Below are positions 18,841-28,844 of a stretch of 64,000 nucleotides of DNA, one piece after another (the stretch's first letter is position 1; each line of letters begins with the position of its first letter). The stretch lies in the NCBI GenBank assembly GCA_016215705.1, contig JACRIR010000207.1:19886-83885 (forward strand). The letters are read 5' to 3'. A program made the translations under genes and the position numbers. A model generated the notes under the pieces. That model had not been told where the DNA came from. It did not search any database and saw only the letters and a list, made by a program, of their open reading frames with translations. The stretch is from Candidatus Poribacteria bacterium. GTDB lineage: Bacteria > Abyssobacteria > SURF-5.

Positions 18841-19572
18841 ATGCGATACGCAATCATATGTGATGTTCATTCCAACCTTGAGGCTTTGGAGACAGTGCTC
18901 GCAGAAATAAAAAGGCAGAGAGCTGACAAAATCGTGCATCTCGGGGATATTGTGGGCTACAACGCGAACCCCAACGAGTGCATCGAGATTTTCATGGAAG
19001 AGAACATCACTTCAATAATGGGGAACCATGATGCGGCCGCTTGCGGCCTGGATGATCCCTTATGGTTCAATCCTGTCGCGAAGGGGGCGGCGATCTGGAC
19101 ACGCGCCAACCTAGACGCGAAGAAGAGAGATTACCTGCGAGGTCTTCCGGAGAAACTGGCGCTTGACAATACTCTCCTGCTTTCCCATGGGTCCCCTGAA
19201 AACCGTGACGACTATGTCATCGATTGGATAGATGCGATGCGTCAGTTCGCCGTCATGGAGAAGATGTTAGTGAACATTTGCTTCCTCGGACACAGCCATC
19301 TTCCTGCGTTGTTCGCGCACCGCGGCCTGAACCATAACCTCGACAGATACGGCAAACACACCCTTGACGCCAATAATCGATATCTGGTGAATTTCGGAGG
19401 CCTGGGGCAGCCTCGCGACGGTGATCCGCGCACCTGCTTCGGCGTCTTCGATTCCGAACAGATGACGGTCGAATTTTTCAGGCTCAAATACGACGTCCTC
19501 AAATGTGCAAAGAAGGTCAAGAAGGCGGGTCTTGACGGGTCTCTGGCCGACAGACTGATCGAGGGTGTTTGA
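18841..19572 (+). CDS. Metallophosphoesterase (YfcE/ApaH-like)
   Basis: MRYAIICDVHSNLEALETVLAEI, VHLGDIVGYNANPNE, IMGNHDAA, LLSHGSP, FLGHSHLP. Confidence 0.9.
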   Translation: MRYAIICDVHSNLEALETVLAEIKRQRADKIVHLGDIVGYNANPNECIEIFMEENITSIMGNHDAAACGLDDPLWFNPVAKGAAIWTRANLDAKKRDYLRGLPEKLALDNTLLLSHGSPENRDDYVIDWIDAMRQFAVMEKMLVNICFLGHSHLPALFAHRGLNHNLDRYGKHTLDANNRYLVNFGGLGQPRDGDPRTCFGVFDSEQMTVEFFRLKYDVLKCAKKVKKAGLDGSLADRLIEGV

Positions 19573-19596
19573 TCGCGCCTCACTTCCGTTCTCTTT

Positions 19597-19977
19597 GTGT
19601 TGGAGGATAGTAGAGTGACCAAGGCATCTATGGAATGCTCAGCGGGCATTTCAAATCCGTCTATCGAGGACTGGAAGAAACGGGGGAAGCCCGTTCTGGG
19701 CTATATCTGCGCCTACATTCCCCGCGAGCTCATTCACGCGGGCGGAATTCTGCCTTACAGGATCGGGGCAAGAGGCTGCGCCACAACGACTCAGGCCGAT
19801 GCGTGGATGGCTTCGCTCACTTGTTCCTTCAGCCGGTCTTGCCTTGAACTTGCCCTCAGAGGGGAATATTCGTTCCTTGACGGTCTCATCTCCATGAACA
19901 CCTGCGAGTGTATGCGCAGGATGTGCGACAACACTCAGGGAAATAATGCGCCTCAATATCATGAGGACATCAACTGA
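19597..19977 (+). pseudogene. Truncated 2-hydroxyacyl-CoA dehydratase D-component (HgdB/BcrC-like) N-terminal fragment
   Basis: KPVLGYICAYIPRELIHAGGILPYRIGARGCATTTQADAWMASLTCSFSRSCLELALRGEYSFLDGLISMNTCECMRRMCDN is the N-terminal core of this family, but the ORF stops at ~126 aa. Confidence 0.72.
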
Positions 19978-20005
19978 ACAAATAACATAGGTGACAGGGG
20001 GGATC

Positions 20006-21988
20006 ATGCCGGAACTCGCACATCTCTTCTCACCGATTACCATCGGTAAGGTAACGATCCGCAACCGCATCTTCGCGTCCGCTCATATCCTGAATTATGC
20101 AGAGAACGGGCTTCCGTCTGAGCGGCACGCCCGGTACTACGAGGCCCGCGCGAAGGGAGGAATCGGCCTCATCATACAAGAGGGCACGGTCGTCTCGCCT
20201 CGCTCCGAATTCCATTCTGTGATCTCACACGGCTTCAAGGACGAAATCATACCCGGCCTCCGAAGAATCAGTGAGGCCGTCCATTCGCATGGCGCAAAGC
20301 TTCTCCTGCAGTTGGCCCACGGCGGCGCGGTCGCGTCCTCATATTTCGTCGGGGGAAACATGGAGGGGTGCTCGCCGGTGCCTACTCCCGCCATTGGTGA
20401 AATACCACGTGTCATGGATGATGAGGCTATCAGTAAGTCGGTGCAAGATCATGTTGATACCGCTCTGAGGGCAAAGGAGGCAAGCTACGACGGCGTCGAA
20501 CTCCATTTCGGACACGGCTATCTGCAGCAGCAGTTCCTTTCCCCTTATTACAATATTCGCACAGACGCCTTCGGCGGCAGTCTCGAAAACCGCATGCGCT
20601 TCGGAATGCGCATCATCGATGCGGTCAGGAAGGCAGTTGGCGATGATTTTATCGTCGGGGTGCGCACATCGGCCGAGGAACTCATCCCCGAGGGATATAC
20701 CATGGAGTTAGCAAAGCAGTTTATCCCCCTCTGGGTTAAGACTGGAAAGATAGACTTCTTCAATGTTTCAGTCGCGAATTCGACCACGATGGCTTTTGCG
20801 ATACCTCCGATGATGATCCCTCCGCGGCCCTTTGTATTCTGCGCCGCCGAGATCAAACAGCTTGTCGACGTTCCGGTCTTTACGGCGATACGTATCAATG
20901 ACCCCGTTATCGCCAACGACATCATCAAGAACAACGAAGCGGACATGGTCGCCATGACAAGAGCGACCATCTGCGATCCGGAATTGCCCAACAAGGCGAA
21001 GGAAGGGCGCCTCGACGATATACGGCTTTGTATCGCCTGCAATGAGGGTTGCTGGGAACGGTGGGCGCGCAACGCGCCGATCACCTGCATGCAGAATCCC
21101 GAAACAGGCCATGAGGGAGTGTTTAAGATTGTGCCCGCCCCGAAGAAAAAGAAGGTTTTGGTCATCGGCGGCGGGTGCGCCGGAATGGAGGCCGCCATCG
21201 TTGCCAAGCAAAGAGGTCATGATGTGGTTCTTTACGAGAAATCCGTAGAACTCGGAGGCGCGATTCTGATCGCCGCAAAAGCCCCAAGCCGGCAGGAACT
21301 CGGCCAGGCTGTCCGCTTCTTGAAGCATGAGGTGGAGAGGCTCGGAGTCGAGGTGCGCCTGAATCAAGAGGCGACTTCCTCCGCAGTGCTCAAGGAAAGG
21401 CCGGATGCGGTAATCGTCGCAACCGGCGCCACAACGATCACGGACCCGAGACCGGATGTCGTCGGCCCCGGCTCCGCCATTGATATCCAGCCGGGAGCAC
21501 ATGCAGTCACGGCGGAGGATGTGCTCGAGGGAAAGGCGCAGACAGGACAGCGTGTGGTTATTGCAGACCAGCAGAACTATATGAAAGGACTCGTCACAGC
21601 AGAGTTCCTTGCCGATAAGGGCAAAGAAGTTACGATTATCATGCCGTTGCCGCTCCGATATCTGGCAGCCAATCCATATGACATGGACGCCTCCACCCAT
21701 GCGATCCAGATTCTGAACCTCAAGACAAGAAACGTGAAGCGGATCAGCGATTGCAAGGTGAAGAAAGTCAGTCCCGGCAAGGTGGTTATCGAGGACGTAT
21801 TCACCCAAACGCGACAGGAGCTCGATGCGGACACTCTCGTGCTTTCGTACTGGCGTAAGTCCGAGATCAAACTTTACGAAGAGCTCCGCGATAAAGTCAA
21901 GGAACTCTATCTGACCGGCGACGCCCTGTCCCCGCGCCGTCTCATCGAAGCAATCCACGAAAGCTACAAGATCGCAATGAACGTTTAG
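20006..21988 (+). CDS. OYE-family NADH:flavin oxidoreductase / 2,4-dienoyl-CoA-reductase-like FeS flavoenzyme, copy 1
   Basis: LFSPITIGKVTIRNRIFASAH, GHGYLQQQFLSPYYN, FeS ligands CIACNEGCWERWARNAPITC, C-terminal VLVIGGGCAGMEAA. Confidence 0.9.
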   Translation: MPELAHLFSPITIGKVTIRNRIFASAHILNYAENGLPSERHARYYEARAKGGIGLIIQEGTVVSPRSEFHSVISHGFKDEIIPGLRRISEAVHSHGAKLLLQLAHGGAVASSYFVGGNMEGCSPVPTPAIGEIPRVMDDEAISKSVQDHVDTALRAKEASYDGVELHFGHGYLQQQFLSPYYNIRTDAFGGSLENRMRFGMRIIDAVRKAVGDDFIVGVRTSAEELIPEGYTMELAKQFIPLWVKTGKIDFFNVSVANSTTMAFAIPPMMIPPRPFVFCAAEIKQLVDVPVFTAIRINDPVIANDIIKNNEADMVAMTRATICDPELPNKAKEGRLDDIRLCIACNEGCWERWARNAPITCMQNPETGHEGVFKIVPAPKKKKVLVIGGGCAGMEAAIVAKQRGHDVVLYEKSVELGGAILIAAKAPSRQELGQAVRFLKHEVERLGVEVRLNQEATSSAVLKERPDAVIVATGATTITDPRPDVVGPGSAIDIQPGAHAVTAEDVLEGKAQTGQRVVIADQQNYMKGLVTAEFLADKGKEVTIIMPLPLRYLAANPYDMDASTHAIQILNLKTRNVKRISDCKVKKVSPGKVVIEDVFTQTRQELDADTLVLSYWRKSEIKLYEELRDKVKELYLTGDALSPRRLIEAIHESYKIAMNV

Positions 21989-22009
21989 GCCAGACGAAAG
22001 GAGGATTTT

Positions 22010-22855
22010 ATGGGAATGAAAATCTGGTGGCAGAACATCTTCCCGCCGCAGGAACAGATGGAAAAGGAAATAGACCTGAAAACCCCAGTCAGCGTGGAGC
22101 ATGCCAGGCAAAAGCTTCTCGAAAACTTGAAGAGGGTTAGCAGGCCGGACACGCAAGTGGACGTCTATGACCTTAAGCATTCCGCGTACATGATAGAGAC
22201 TCCATATCTGGAGATGCTCAATAACGTGTGGTTGATCGAAGGGGTTATCGAAGCCGAAAAACAGGGATACGACGCCGCAATAATCGGATGCGCGAATGAC
22301 CCGGCCCTTCAGCAGGCCCGGCAGGCGGTTAATATCCCGGTGGTGGCGCCGACAGAGGCGGCGACGCTTCTCGCCTGCACACTGGGCAGCCGGTTCGGCA
22401 TGATCACCGTGATGGATGAGCTCATCGCATTCTGTGATCGCAATATTCGTAACTACGGACTGGAAGCCCGTCTCGCGCGGCCGGTCCGGGTTTTTCAGAT
22501 GGGCGAGAACTGGGTGAGTTTCTTGTTCGAGATGATGATCAATCCGCAAATCATCCAGCCTCAGTTTGATGAGTTGTGCCGCGCCTGCGTAGCAGATGGG
22601 GCGGAGGTTATATTGCCCGAGTGCTGTGCGCTCAGCCCCGCCGTAACAATGCTGGGTTATCACGAGGTGCCCGGCACAGGCGTGCCTATTCTGGACGTTA
22701 CCCACGCGGCGGTGAAAATGGCCGAGACGCTCGTAGACCTCAAGCGTTCGATAGGACTCGGAAAGGCCATGCGAGGTATTTATAAATCCGTGGCGCCGGA
22801 AGTGCGAGACGCAATGCGGTCCCTCGCCGTGCCTGCTGCCGCAGCCGTCTTTTGA
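22010..22855 (+). CDS. Asp/Glu/hydantoin racemase superfamily protein
   Basis: AAIIGCANDPALQQARQAVNIPVVAPTEAATLLACTLGSRFGMITV and second Cys region AEVILPECCALSPAV. Confidence 0.75.
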   Translation: MGMKIWWQNIFPPQEQMEKEIDLKTPVSVEHARQKLLENLKRVSRPDTQVDVYDLKHSAYMIETPYLEMLNNVWLIEGVIEAEKQGYDAAIIGCANDPALQQARQAVNIPVVAPTEAATLLACTLGSRFGMITVMDELIAFCDRNIRNYGLEARLARPVRVFQMGENWVSFLFEMMINPQIIQPQFDELCRACVADGAEVILPECCALSPAVTMLGYHEVPGTGVPILDVTHAAVKMAETLVDLKRSIGLGKAMRGIYKSVAPEVRDAMRSLAVPAAAAVF

Positions 22856-22893
22856 ATTACTGGAACCTGTCTGAAATTAGTAGGGAGACGGTT

Positions 22894-24879
22894 ATGACCG
22901 AACTCACACATCTTTTCTCACCGATAACTATCAGAAGTCTCACCATCCGCAATCGCATCTTTCAGGGGGCCCACGTGACCGGGTTCGGCGAAAACGGCCT
23001 TCCGAGCGATCGTCACGTCCGCTATTACGAGGCCAGAGCCAAGGGAGGGGTCGGCCTCATCGTTCAGGAGGGAACAGTCGTTTCCCAGCGCTGTCAATTC
23101 CATCATAAGGCCTTTGTGCAAGGCTGGAAAGAGGAAATAACGCCTTGGCTCAAGAAGATTTCGGAAGCCGTCCATCCCCATGGAGCGAAACTCTTCTTGC
23201 AGCTCTGGCATGGAGGTTACTTCAGCTCTTCGCTCTATACCAACACTCCGGGCGTCTCCAGTTCCGAGATTCCCTCGTCCATTGTGGGCGAGGTTCCAGT
23301 GCCCCTCGATGAGGCAGCGATACTGGAGGAGACGCAGGCGCATGTTAATCTGGCTTTGAAGGCAAAAGAGGCCGGTTACGACGGCATAGAACTCAACTTC
23401 GGACATGGCTACCTGCAGCAGCAGTTCCTCTCGCCTGCGACAAACATACGAAACGACGCATATGGCGGAAGCCTGGAGAACCGGATGCGCTTCAGCATGA
23501 TGGTCATATCCGCCGTGCGCAGAGCTCTCGGAGACGGTCTTGTCCTTGGCCTTCGGGCCTCCGCAGATGAGTTCATACCGGAAGGTTACACCCTCAAGGA
23601 CATGAAAGAGATTATGTCTATCTGGGCTCGCTCGGGCCTCTTGGACTACTTGAATATCACAGTGGCCACCGGCAAGACGGGCGCGTACGCTATCGCGCCT
23701 ATGATGGTCCCCCCGCGACCTTTCGTCTATTGCGCCGCCGAGATTAAGCAGGTCGTGGACTTGCCGGTTTTTACCGGAATTCGGATCAATGACCCTGTCA
23801 TCGCCAATGATATCATCAAAAACAATGAGGCGGACATGGTGGCCATGGTGCGGGCGCTTCTCTCGGACCCGGAATTCGCTAACAAGGCGAGGGAAGGCCG
23901 CTCGGATGACATCCGCCTCTGCGTTGCCTGCAACGAAGGATGCTGGGCACAATGGGAGCGCCGTGAAGCCATCACTTGTATGCAAAATCCGGAAGCAGGC
24001 CGCGAAGCTACCTTTCGGATCACCCCTGCCGGGAAACCGAAGAGGGTCATGGTCGTGGGTGGCGGATGTGCCGGAATGAAGGCCGCCGTCGTGGCCAAAC
24101 AGAGAGGGCATGATGTGCGCCTTTACGAAAAGACTGCGGAATTGGGAGGCGCGATTCTTATTCCGGCAAAGGTCCCGAGCCGGCAGGAACTCGGCCAGGC
24201 CGTCCGCAATCTCAAGCGCGAAGTGGAGCGACTCGGCATCCCGGTATCCCTGAACACGGAAGTCACAGCGGACATGGTGGCCAAAGAGAAACCCGACGCA
24301 GTAATCATCGCCACGGGCGGCTCTGCCATCCCCGATCCCAGACCGGACGTCGTGGGGCCGTGTGCGGCTATTGAGATCGCGCCCGGAACCCATGTGGTGA
24401 CCGCCGAGGATGTTCTGGAAGGTCAGGTTCAGACCGGCCGGCGAGTCGTGATCGCGGATCAGCAAAACTTCATGAAGGGGCTCATCACGGCAGAGTTCCT
24501 CGCGGACCAGGGCAAGGACGTCACCCTCGTCATGCCCATTTCGATACGGCTCACTTCAGCCAATGCGTACGATATTGACATTCCCACGCTCGGAATCCAG
24601 ACGTTGAACATCAAGACAAAGGGTGTCAAGCGCATCCATGACTGCGAAGTCAAGAAGGCCGGGCCCGGCAAGATCGTACTCAAAGACGTCTTTACCGAGC
24701 AAGTCCAGGAGCTGGACGCAGACACTCTTGTGCTTTCTTACTGGCGCAAGGCCAACGTCAAACTCTACCAGGAACTCCAAGGAAAGGTCCCGGAGCTTTA
24801 TCGCATCGGAGACGCTCTTGCGCCGCGCAGGCTCATCAACGCCGTCTACGACGGCTACAAGGTCGCCATGGAGGTTTGA
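22894..24879 (+). CDS. OYE-family NADH:flavin oxidoreductase, copy 2
   Basis: Close paralog of 20006-21988 along its length (LFSPITIRSLTIRNRIFQGAH, CVACNEGCWAQWERREAITC, VMVVGGGCAGMKAA). Confidence 0.9.
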   Translation: MTELTHLFSPITIRSLTIRNRIFQGAHVTGFGENGLPSDRHVRYYEARAKGGVGLIVQEGTVVSQRCQFHHKAFVQGWKEEITPWLKKISEAVHPHGAKLFLQLWHGGYFSSSLYTNTPGVSSSEIPSSIVGEVPVPLDEAAILEETQAHVNLALKAKEAGYDGIELNFGHGYLQQQFLSPATNIRNDAYGGSLENRMRFSMMVISAVRRALGDGLVLGLRASADEFIPEGYTLKDMKEIMSIWARSGLLDYLNITVATGKTGAYAIAPMMVPPRPFVYCAAEIKQVVDLPVFTGIRINDPVIANDIIKNNEADMVAMVRALLSDPEFANKAREGRSDDIRLCVACNEGCWAQWERREAITCMQNPEAGREATFRITPAGKPKRVMVVGGGCAGMKAAVVAKQRGHDVRLYEKTAELGGAILIPAKVPSRQELGQAVRNLKREVERLGIPVSLNTEVTADMVAKEKPDAVIIATGGSAIPDPRPDVVGPCAAIEIAPGTHVVTAEDVLEGQVQTGRRVVIADQQNFMKGLITAEFLADQGKDVTLVMPISIRLTSANAYDIDIPTLGIQTLNIKTKGVKRIHDCEVKKAGPGKIVLKDVFTEQVQELDADTLVLSYWRKANVKLYQELQGKVPELYRIGDALAPRRLINAVYDGYKVAMEV

Positions 24880-24882
24880 TCG

Positions 24883-25893
24883 GTGAGGGAGATATGGACC
24901 CTCGTGGAGGTCTCCGGTGAGAAGATTCTGAGAGCGTCCCAGGAAGCCCTGTGCGAAGCCGTCAGACAAGGCAGACAACTCCGCGTCAGGACAACGGCTC
25001 TGGTTCTCGGGAGCCGAATTCCCGGACAGATTCTAGAGCGGCTCGGAACATTCGGACCCGATCGCGTGTTGGTAGTTGACAACGAGGCAGTCTCATCCTT
25101 TTCACCGAATGCGTATACGGACGCCCTTGAGCAGCTTCTGGCGGCGCACAAGCCGGATGTCCTTCTCATGGGAAGTTCAGTTCTCTCACGGGAAGTTGCC
25201 CCGCGCCTCGCCTGCAGGCTCGGATGTGGTCTTGTGACAGAGGCAACGTTCCTCAATCCGCAAGACGACGGATTTCTGGTGACGCGATCCGCTTTTCGAC
25301 CCCACGCATCCATGATCGTCTCGTTTCAGAGGCAAGGCTTGCAGATTATCACTCTGGCCGCGAAGGTTATGGACGTGGAGACGGCCGGCCCATTCTCATA
25401 CGCCATCGAATACGTCACCCAGCCTCTATCCTTCACGTCTGACACGGTCCGGGTTGAAGATACGATAAAGGAGATTTCGGCGCACCTCGACCTCACAGAT
25501 GCAGAAGTGATCGTCGCAGGCGGACGCGGAATGCAGAGCAAGGACCATTTCGATCTCCTCGACGAACTCGCCGAAGTTCTCGGCGGCGCAGTGGGCGCCA
25601 GCCGCATGGCCGTCGACATGAAGTGGAGACCGAAAGAGTGTATGGTGGGTATGACCGGCAAGATTGTATCACCAGGCCTGTACGTTGCCTGCGGCATCTC
25701 CGGCGCCATACAACATGTGATGGGCATGCAGTCCTCCGAGACTATCGTCGCCATCAATACGGACCCGCATGCGCCCATCTTTCGAATCGCGACACTCGGC
25801 ATCGTGGGAGACGTGAGAGATGTACTCCCCGTCATGATCGAGTCGTTCCGCAAAGCCGGCGCGGAAGCGGAAAGGCAGGAGTATTCCGCATGA
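24883..25893 (+). CDS. etfA: Electron transfer flavoprotein alpha subunit
   Basis: EVIVAGGRGMQSKDHFDLLDELAEVLGGAVGASRMAVDMKW...GKIVSPGLYVACGISGAIQHVMGMQSSETIVAINTDPHAPIF. Confidence 0.93.
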   Translation: MREIWTLVEVSGEKILRASQEALCEAVRQGRQLRVRTTALVLGSRIPGQILERLGTFGPDRVLVVDNEAVSSFSPNAYTDALEQLLAAHKPDVLLMGSSVLSREVAPRLACRLGCGLVTEATFLNPQDDGFLVTRSAFRPHASMIVSFQRQGLQIITLAAKVMDVETAGPFSYAIEYVTQPLSFTSDTVRVEDTIKEISAHLDLTDAEVIVAGGRGMQSKDHFDLLDELAEVLGGAVGASRMAVDMKWRPKECMVGMTGKIVSPGLYVACGISGAIQHVMGMQSSETIVAINTDPHAPIFRIATLGIVGDVRDVLPVMIESFRKAGAEAERQEYSA

Positions 25894-26795
25894 ATGAGAC
25901 GGGACTGAACATCGCCGTCCTCGTCGCGCCTGTGCATGATTGCCGGAATCCCGTTCTCATCGACCCTGTTCGAAAGCAGGTCGATCCCTCATCCCTTCAC
26001 TGGATCCTGAATCCACCCGACACTATCGCGCTGGAACAAGCCTTGAGGCTGAGGGATCGCATTCCCCGATCGGGAGTCCGAGTGGTCAGTGTTGCCCCTC
26101 CATCAACAGAGCGTGTTCTTCGAGAGTGCCTTGCCGTCGGAGCCGATGAGCTCGCGCGGTTGTGGGACGAGCGTATCGAAGAGGCGGATACCCATAGCAT
26201 TGCCGCACTGTTGGCCGCCGTGATTCGCAGCGGACCGGTCGACTTGGTCTTGGCCGGATGGCGAAGTGCAGACATGGAACACGCGCAAACGGGCTCGATC
26301 GTGGCTGAACTCCTGGGGTTTCCTCAAATCACGTGTGCTCGAAGCGTCGAACCAGGCAGGGACCCGGCGCATATTCGAGTGGAGAAACGCATTCCGGGAT
26401 GCCTGCTCGCAATGTCGTGCGCTCTGCCCGCTTTAGTTACCGTGGAAAAAGGCCCTCCGTTGCGGTACCCTCGGTACTCCGATCGCCGCAATGCCTGGCG
26501 CACGCCCATTCGGGGTCTCGATCTCCGAGCCATCGGTTTGACAGAAGCTCCTCAGTCCCGACTCAGGGTAGAACGCATGACACCTCCCAAGCCGAGACGA
26601 AGGAGCGCCATTGGGGACGGCGCCAACATGCCCGTCGCGGCCAGGCTCCAGCGAATTATGGCCGGGGGCGCGCAGGCAAAGAAGGAGACGAACGTCCACC
26701 GATGCCCGGACAGGTCCTCCACGCTGAAGGTTATAGAACACATACTGAAAGAAAGGTTGGTCGTGCTCCCTGAAAAGAGCGGCAACGGAAGATAG
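25890..26795 (+). CDS. etfB: Electron transfer flavoprotein beta subunit
   Basis: LNPPDTIALEQALRLRDR, DLVLAGWRSADMEHAQTGSIVAELLGFPQITCA, ALPALVTVEKG. The ORF track starts upstream in this frame; ATG 25890 overlaps the etfA stop. Confidence 0.88.
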   Translation: MNETGLNIAVLVAPVHDCRNPVLIDPVRKQVDPSSLHWILNPPDTIALEQALRLRDRIPRSGVRVVSVAPPSTERVLRECLAVGADELARLWDERIEEADTHSIAALLAAVIRSGPVDLVLAGWRSADMEHAQTGSIVAELLGFPQITCARSVEPGRDPAHIRVEKRIPGCLLAMSCALPALVTVEKGPPLRYPRYSDRRNAWRTPIRGLDLRAIGLTEAPQSRLRVERMTPPKPRRRSAIGDGANMPVAARLQRIMAGGAQAKKETNVHRCPDRSSTLKVIEHILKERLVVLPEKSGNGR

Positions 26796-26829
26796 GGGAC
26801 ACGATGCCGCATCCTGTCCCCTATCTTCC
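26788..26829. repeat. P1 palindrome between etfB and the FeS oxidoreductase gene
   Basis: gaagataggggacacgatgccgcatcctgtcccctatcttcc. Confidence 0.85.
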
Positions 26830-26850
26830 CAAGCGAAAAGGCAAGATTAG

Positions 26851-28815
26851 GTGAACGCAACCCGCGAGATTTTTTGGAACATAAACGGCCATGGGATCAT
26901 TTACTTCCTGTTTATTCTCGCGACCATCGCGTTTGGATACGGGATATTTCGCAGATATTACCTGTGGAGGCGCGGGCGGAGCGCCAATCGGAACGACCAA
27001 AAATGGGTGAGGATAAAGCTCGCTGTGGGTCTCGTTCTTGGGCACGAACGGATACTACGCAAACGTCAAGAAGGAATAATGCACCTTCTGATCTTCTGGG
27101 GCGTGGTCACCCTGTTTGCAGGAACGATTATGGTTGCTCTCCAGGCCGATTTGGGATTGAAGGTAATGGAGGGAAGGTTTTATCTGTGCCTCAAACCGAC
27201 ACTGGACATGGCAGGACTGGCAACATTAGTCGGACTTCTGATTGCTATATCTCGGCGCTATCTCAAACGGGCTGAAGGGCTGGATAACCAATCAACTGAC
27301 GGAATTGTCCTTGCGCTCTTGGCTGGCATCATCGTTTCCGGCTTCATAGTTGAAGGCCTCAGAATCGCGTCAACTCATGACCAGTGGGGCACATGGTCTC
27401 CGATAGGCGTCACTTTGGCCGGTGCGCTTGGTAGTGTAGATCGAGAGAATCTCGTCGCCGCACATAAGATTCTTTGGTGGACACACGCGGCGCTGGCCCT
27501 TGGTTTCATCGGCTATATTCCTCATTCAAAGTTGATTCATATCATAACCGCGCCCCTGAATACGTATTTCAGGTCGCTTGACGCCAAAGGGGCTATCCCC
27601 GCTCTAGACCTTGAAGATGACGCTGTCAAAAGCTTTGGAATAAATTCGCTCGAAGACTTCACATGGAAGGATTTGTTTGACGCCGACGCATGCGTCAGAT
27701 GCGGCCGTTGCGAGATTCATTGTCCCGCCCATTTGGCGGCGAAGCCTCTGTCGCCCAAGAAACTGATTCAAGATTTGAGAACTCACATGGCCGACGAAGG
27801 GCACGTGGTCGGCACTATTGTTGAAGAAGAGGCCGTCTGGGCTTGTACCACCTGCGGAGCATGCATGGAACAGTGTCCTGTTCTTGTAGAGCATATTCCG
27901 AAGATCGTAGAAATGCGTCGAGGGCAGGTACTGATGAAAAGTAATTTCCCCTCCGAGCTGAATCTCATCTTCCGGAATGCTGAAAGCAATGGCAACCCAT
28001 ACGGGCTGGGCCAGGCGAAACGGTCAGAATGGGCTAACGGATTGGAAGTGGAGATAGTTTCGGAAGGTCCGGCCCCGGAGTATCTCTATTGGGTAGGATG
28101 CGCCGGCTCATTCGACGACCGTAATCGACGTGTTTCCGCGGCCATGGCCGGAATACTGAAGCTTGCCGGTATTCATTTTGCCATCCTCGGAAATAGGGAA
28201 ACATGCTGCGGCGATTTCGCCAGAAGACTCGGAAATGAATATCTCTTCCAATCCATGGTTCGAGAGAATCTGGAAATACTAAACGGCTATGGTATCACAA
28301 AACTTGTTACCCAATGTCCGCATTGTTTTAATACTTTGCGAAACGAATATCCGCAATACGGAGGGAATCTCGAAGTAATACATCACACTGAGTTAATCGC
28401 CCAACTGCTCAAGTCCGGAAATCTCAAAATTAAAAGCAAGCTGGGGGGAACTGTTACCTACCAGGACCCTTGTTATATCGGACGGCATAATGATATTTAC
28501 GAAGCGCCTCGCGATATTATCGAGGCTTTGGGCGTTGAACTGGCCGAAATGCGCGGTTCCCACAATGAAAGTTTCTGTTGCGGCGCGGGTGGCGGACGGA
28601 TGTGGATGGAGGAACACACCGGGGAGAGAATCAATGTCAAGCGAACCGAAGACGCCCTGTGCACGAATTCGCAAACCATCGCGGCTGCCTGTCCTTACTG
28701 TCTGACCATGCTGGAGGACGGCATCAAGTTTAAAGATATGAACAATAAAGTAAGAACAGTTGACTTGGCGGAACTGGTAATTGAGGCAGTTCGCGGGAAA
28801 GGGGATTTTCGGTAG
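26851..28815 (+). CDS. Membrane-anchored heterodisulfide-reductase-like FeS oxidoreductase (DUF224/CCG type; candidate ETF:menaquinone oxidoreductase)
   Basis: N-terminal TM region, CVRCGRCEIHCPAHL / CTTCGACMEQCPVL ferredoxin motifs, two CCG-type modules (ETCCGDF, SFCCGAGGGRMWMEE). Follows etfAB. Confidence 0.83.
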   Translation: MNATREIFWNINGHGIIYFLFILATIAFGYGIFRRYYLWRRGRSANRNDQKWVRIKLAVGLVLGHERILRKRQEGIMHLLIFWGVVTLFAGTIMVALQADLGLKVMEGRFYLCLKPTLDMAGLATLVGLLIAISRRYLKRAEGLDNQSTDGIVLALLAGIIVSGFIVEGLRIASTHDQWGTWSPIGVTLAGALGSVDRENLVAAHKILWWTHAALALGFIGYIPHSKLIHIITAPLNTYFRSLDAKGAIPALDLEDDAVKSFGINSLEDFTWKDLFDADACVRCGRCEIHCPAHLAAKPLSPKKLIQDLRTHMADEGHVVGTIVEEEAVWACTTCGACMEQCPVLVEHIPKIVEMRRGQVLMKSNFPSELNLIFRNAESNGNPYGLGQAKRSEWANGLEVEIVSEGPAPEYLYWVGCAGSFDDRNRRVSAAMAGILKLAGIHFAILGNRETCCGDFARRLGNEYLFQSMVRENLEILNGYGITKLVTQCPHCFNTLRNEYPQYGGNLEVIHHTELIAQLLKSGNLKIKSKLGGTVTYQDPCYIGRHNDIYEAPRDIIEALGVELAEMRGSHNESFCCGAGGGRMWMEEHTGERINVKRTEDALCTNSQTIAAACPYCLTMLEDGIKFKDMNNKVRTVDLAELVIEAVRGKGDFR

Positions 28816-28844
28816 GATTCTTATTGTCTTATCGAAAAAAAGAC

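Noticed and set aside
20768-24465. Very long antisense ORFs (645 aa at 20768-22705, 515 aa at 22918-24465) opposite the two OYE genes
   Set aside because: They mirror paralogous coding genes, contain no recognisable motifs and are low-complexity His/Arg/Asp-rich; best explained as codon-usage shadow of GC-rich genes.
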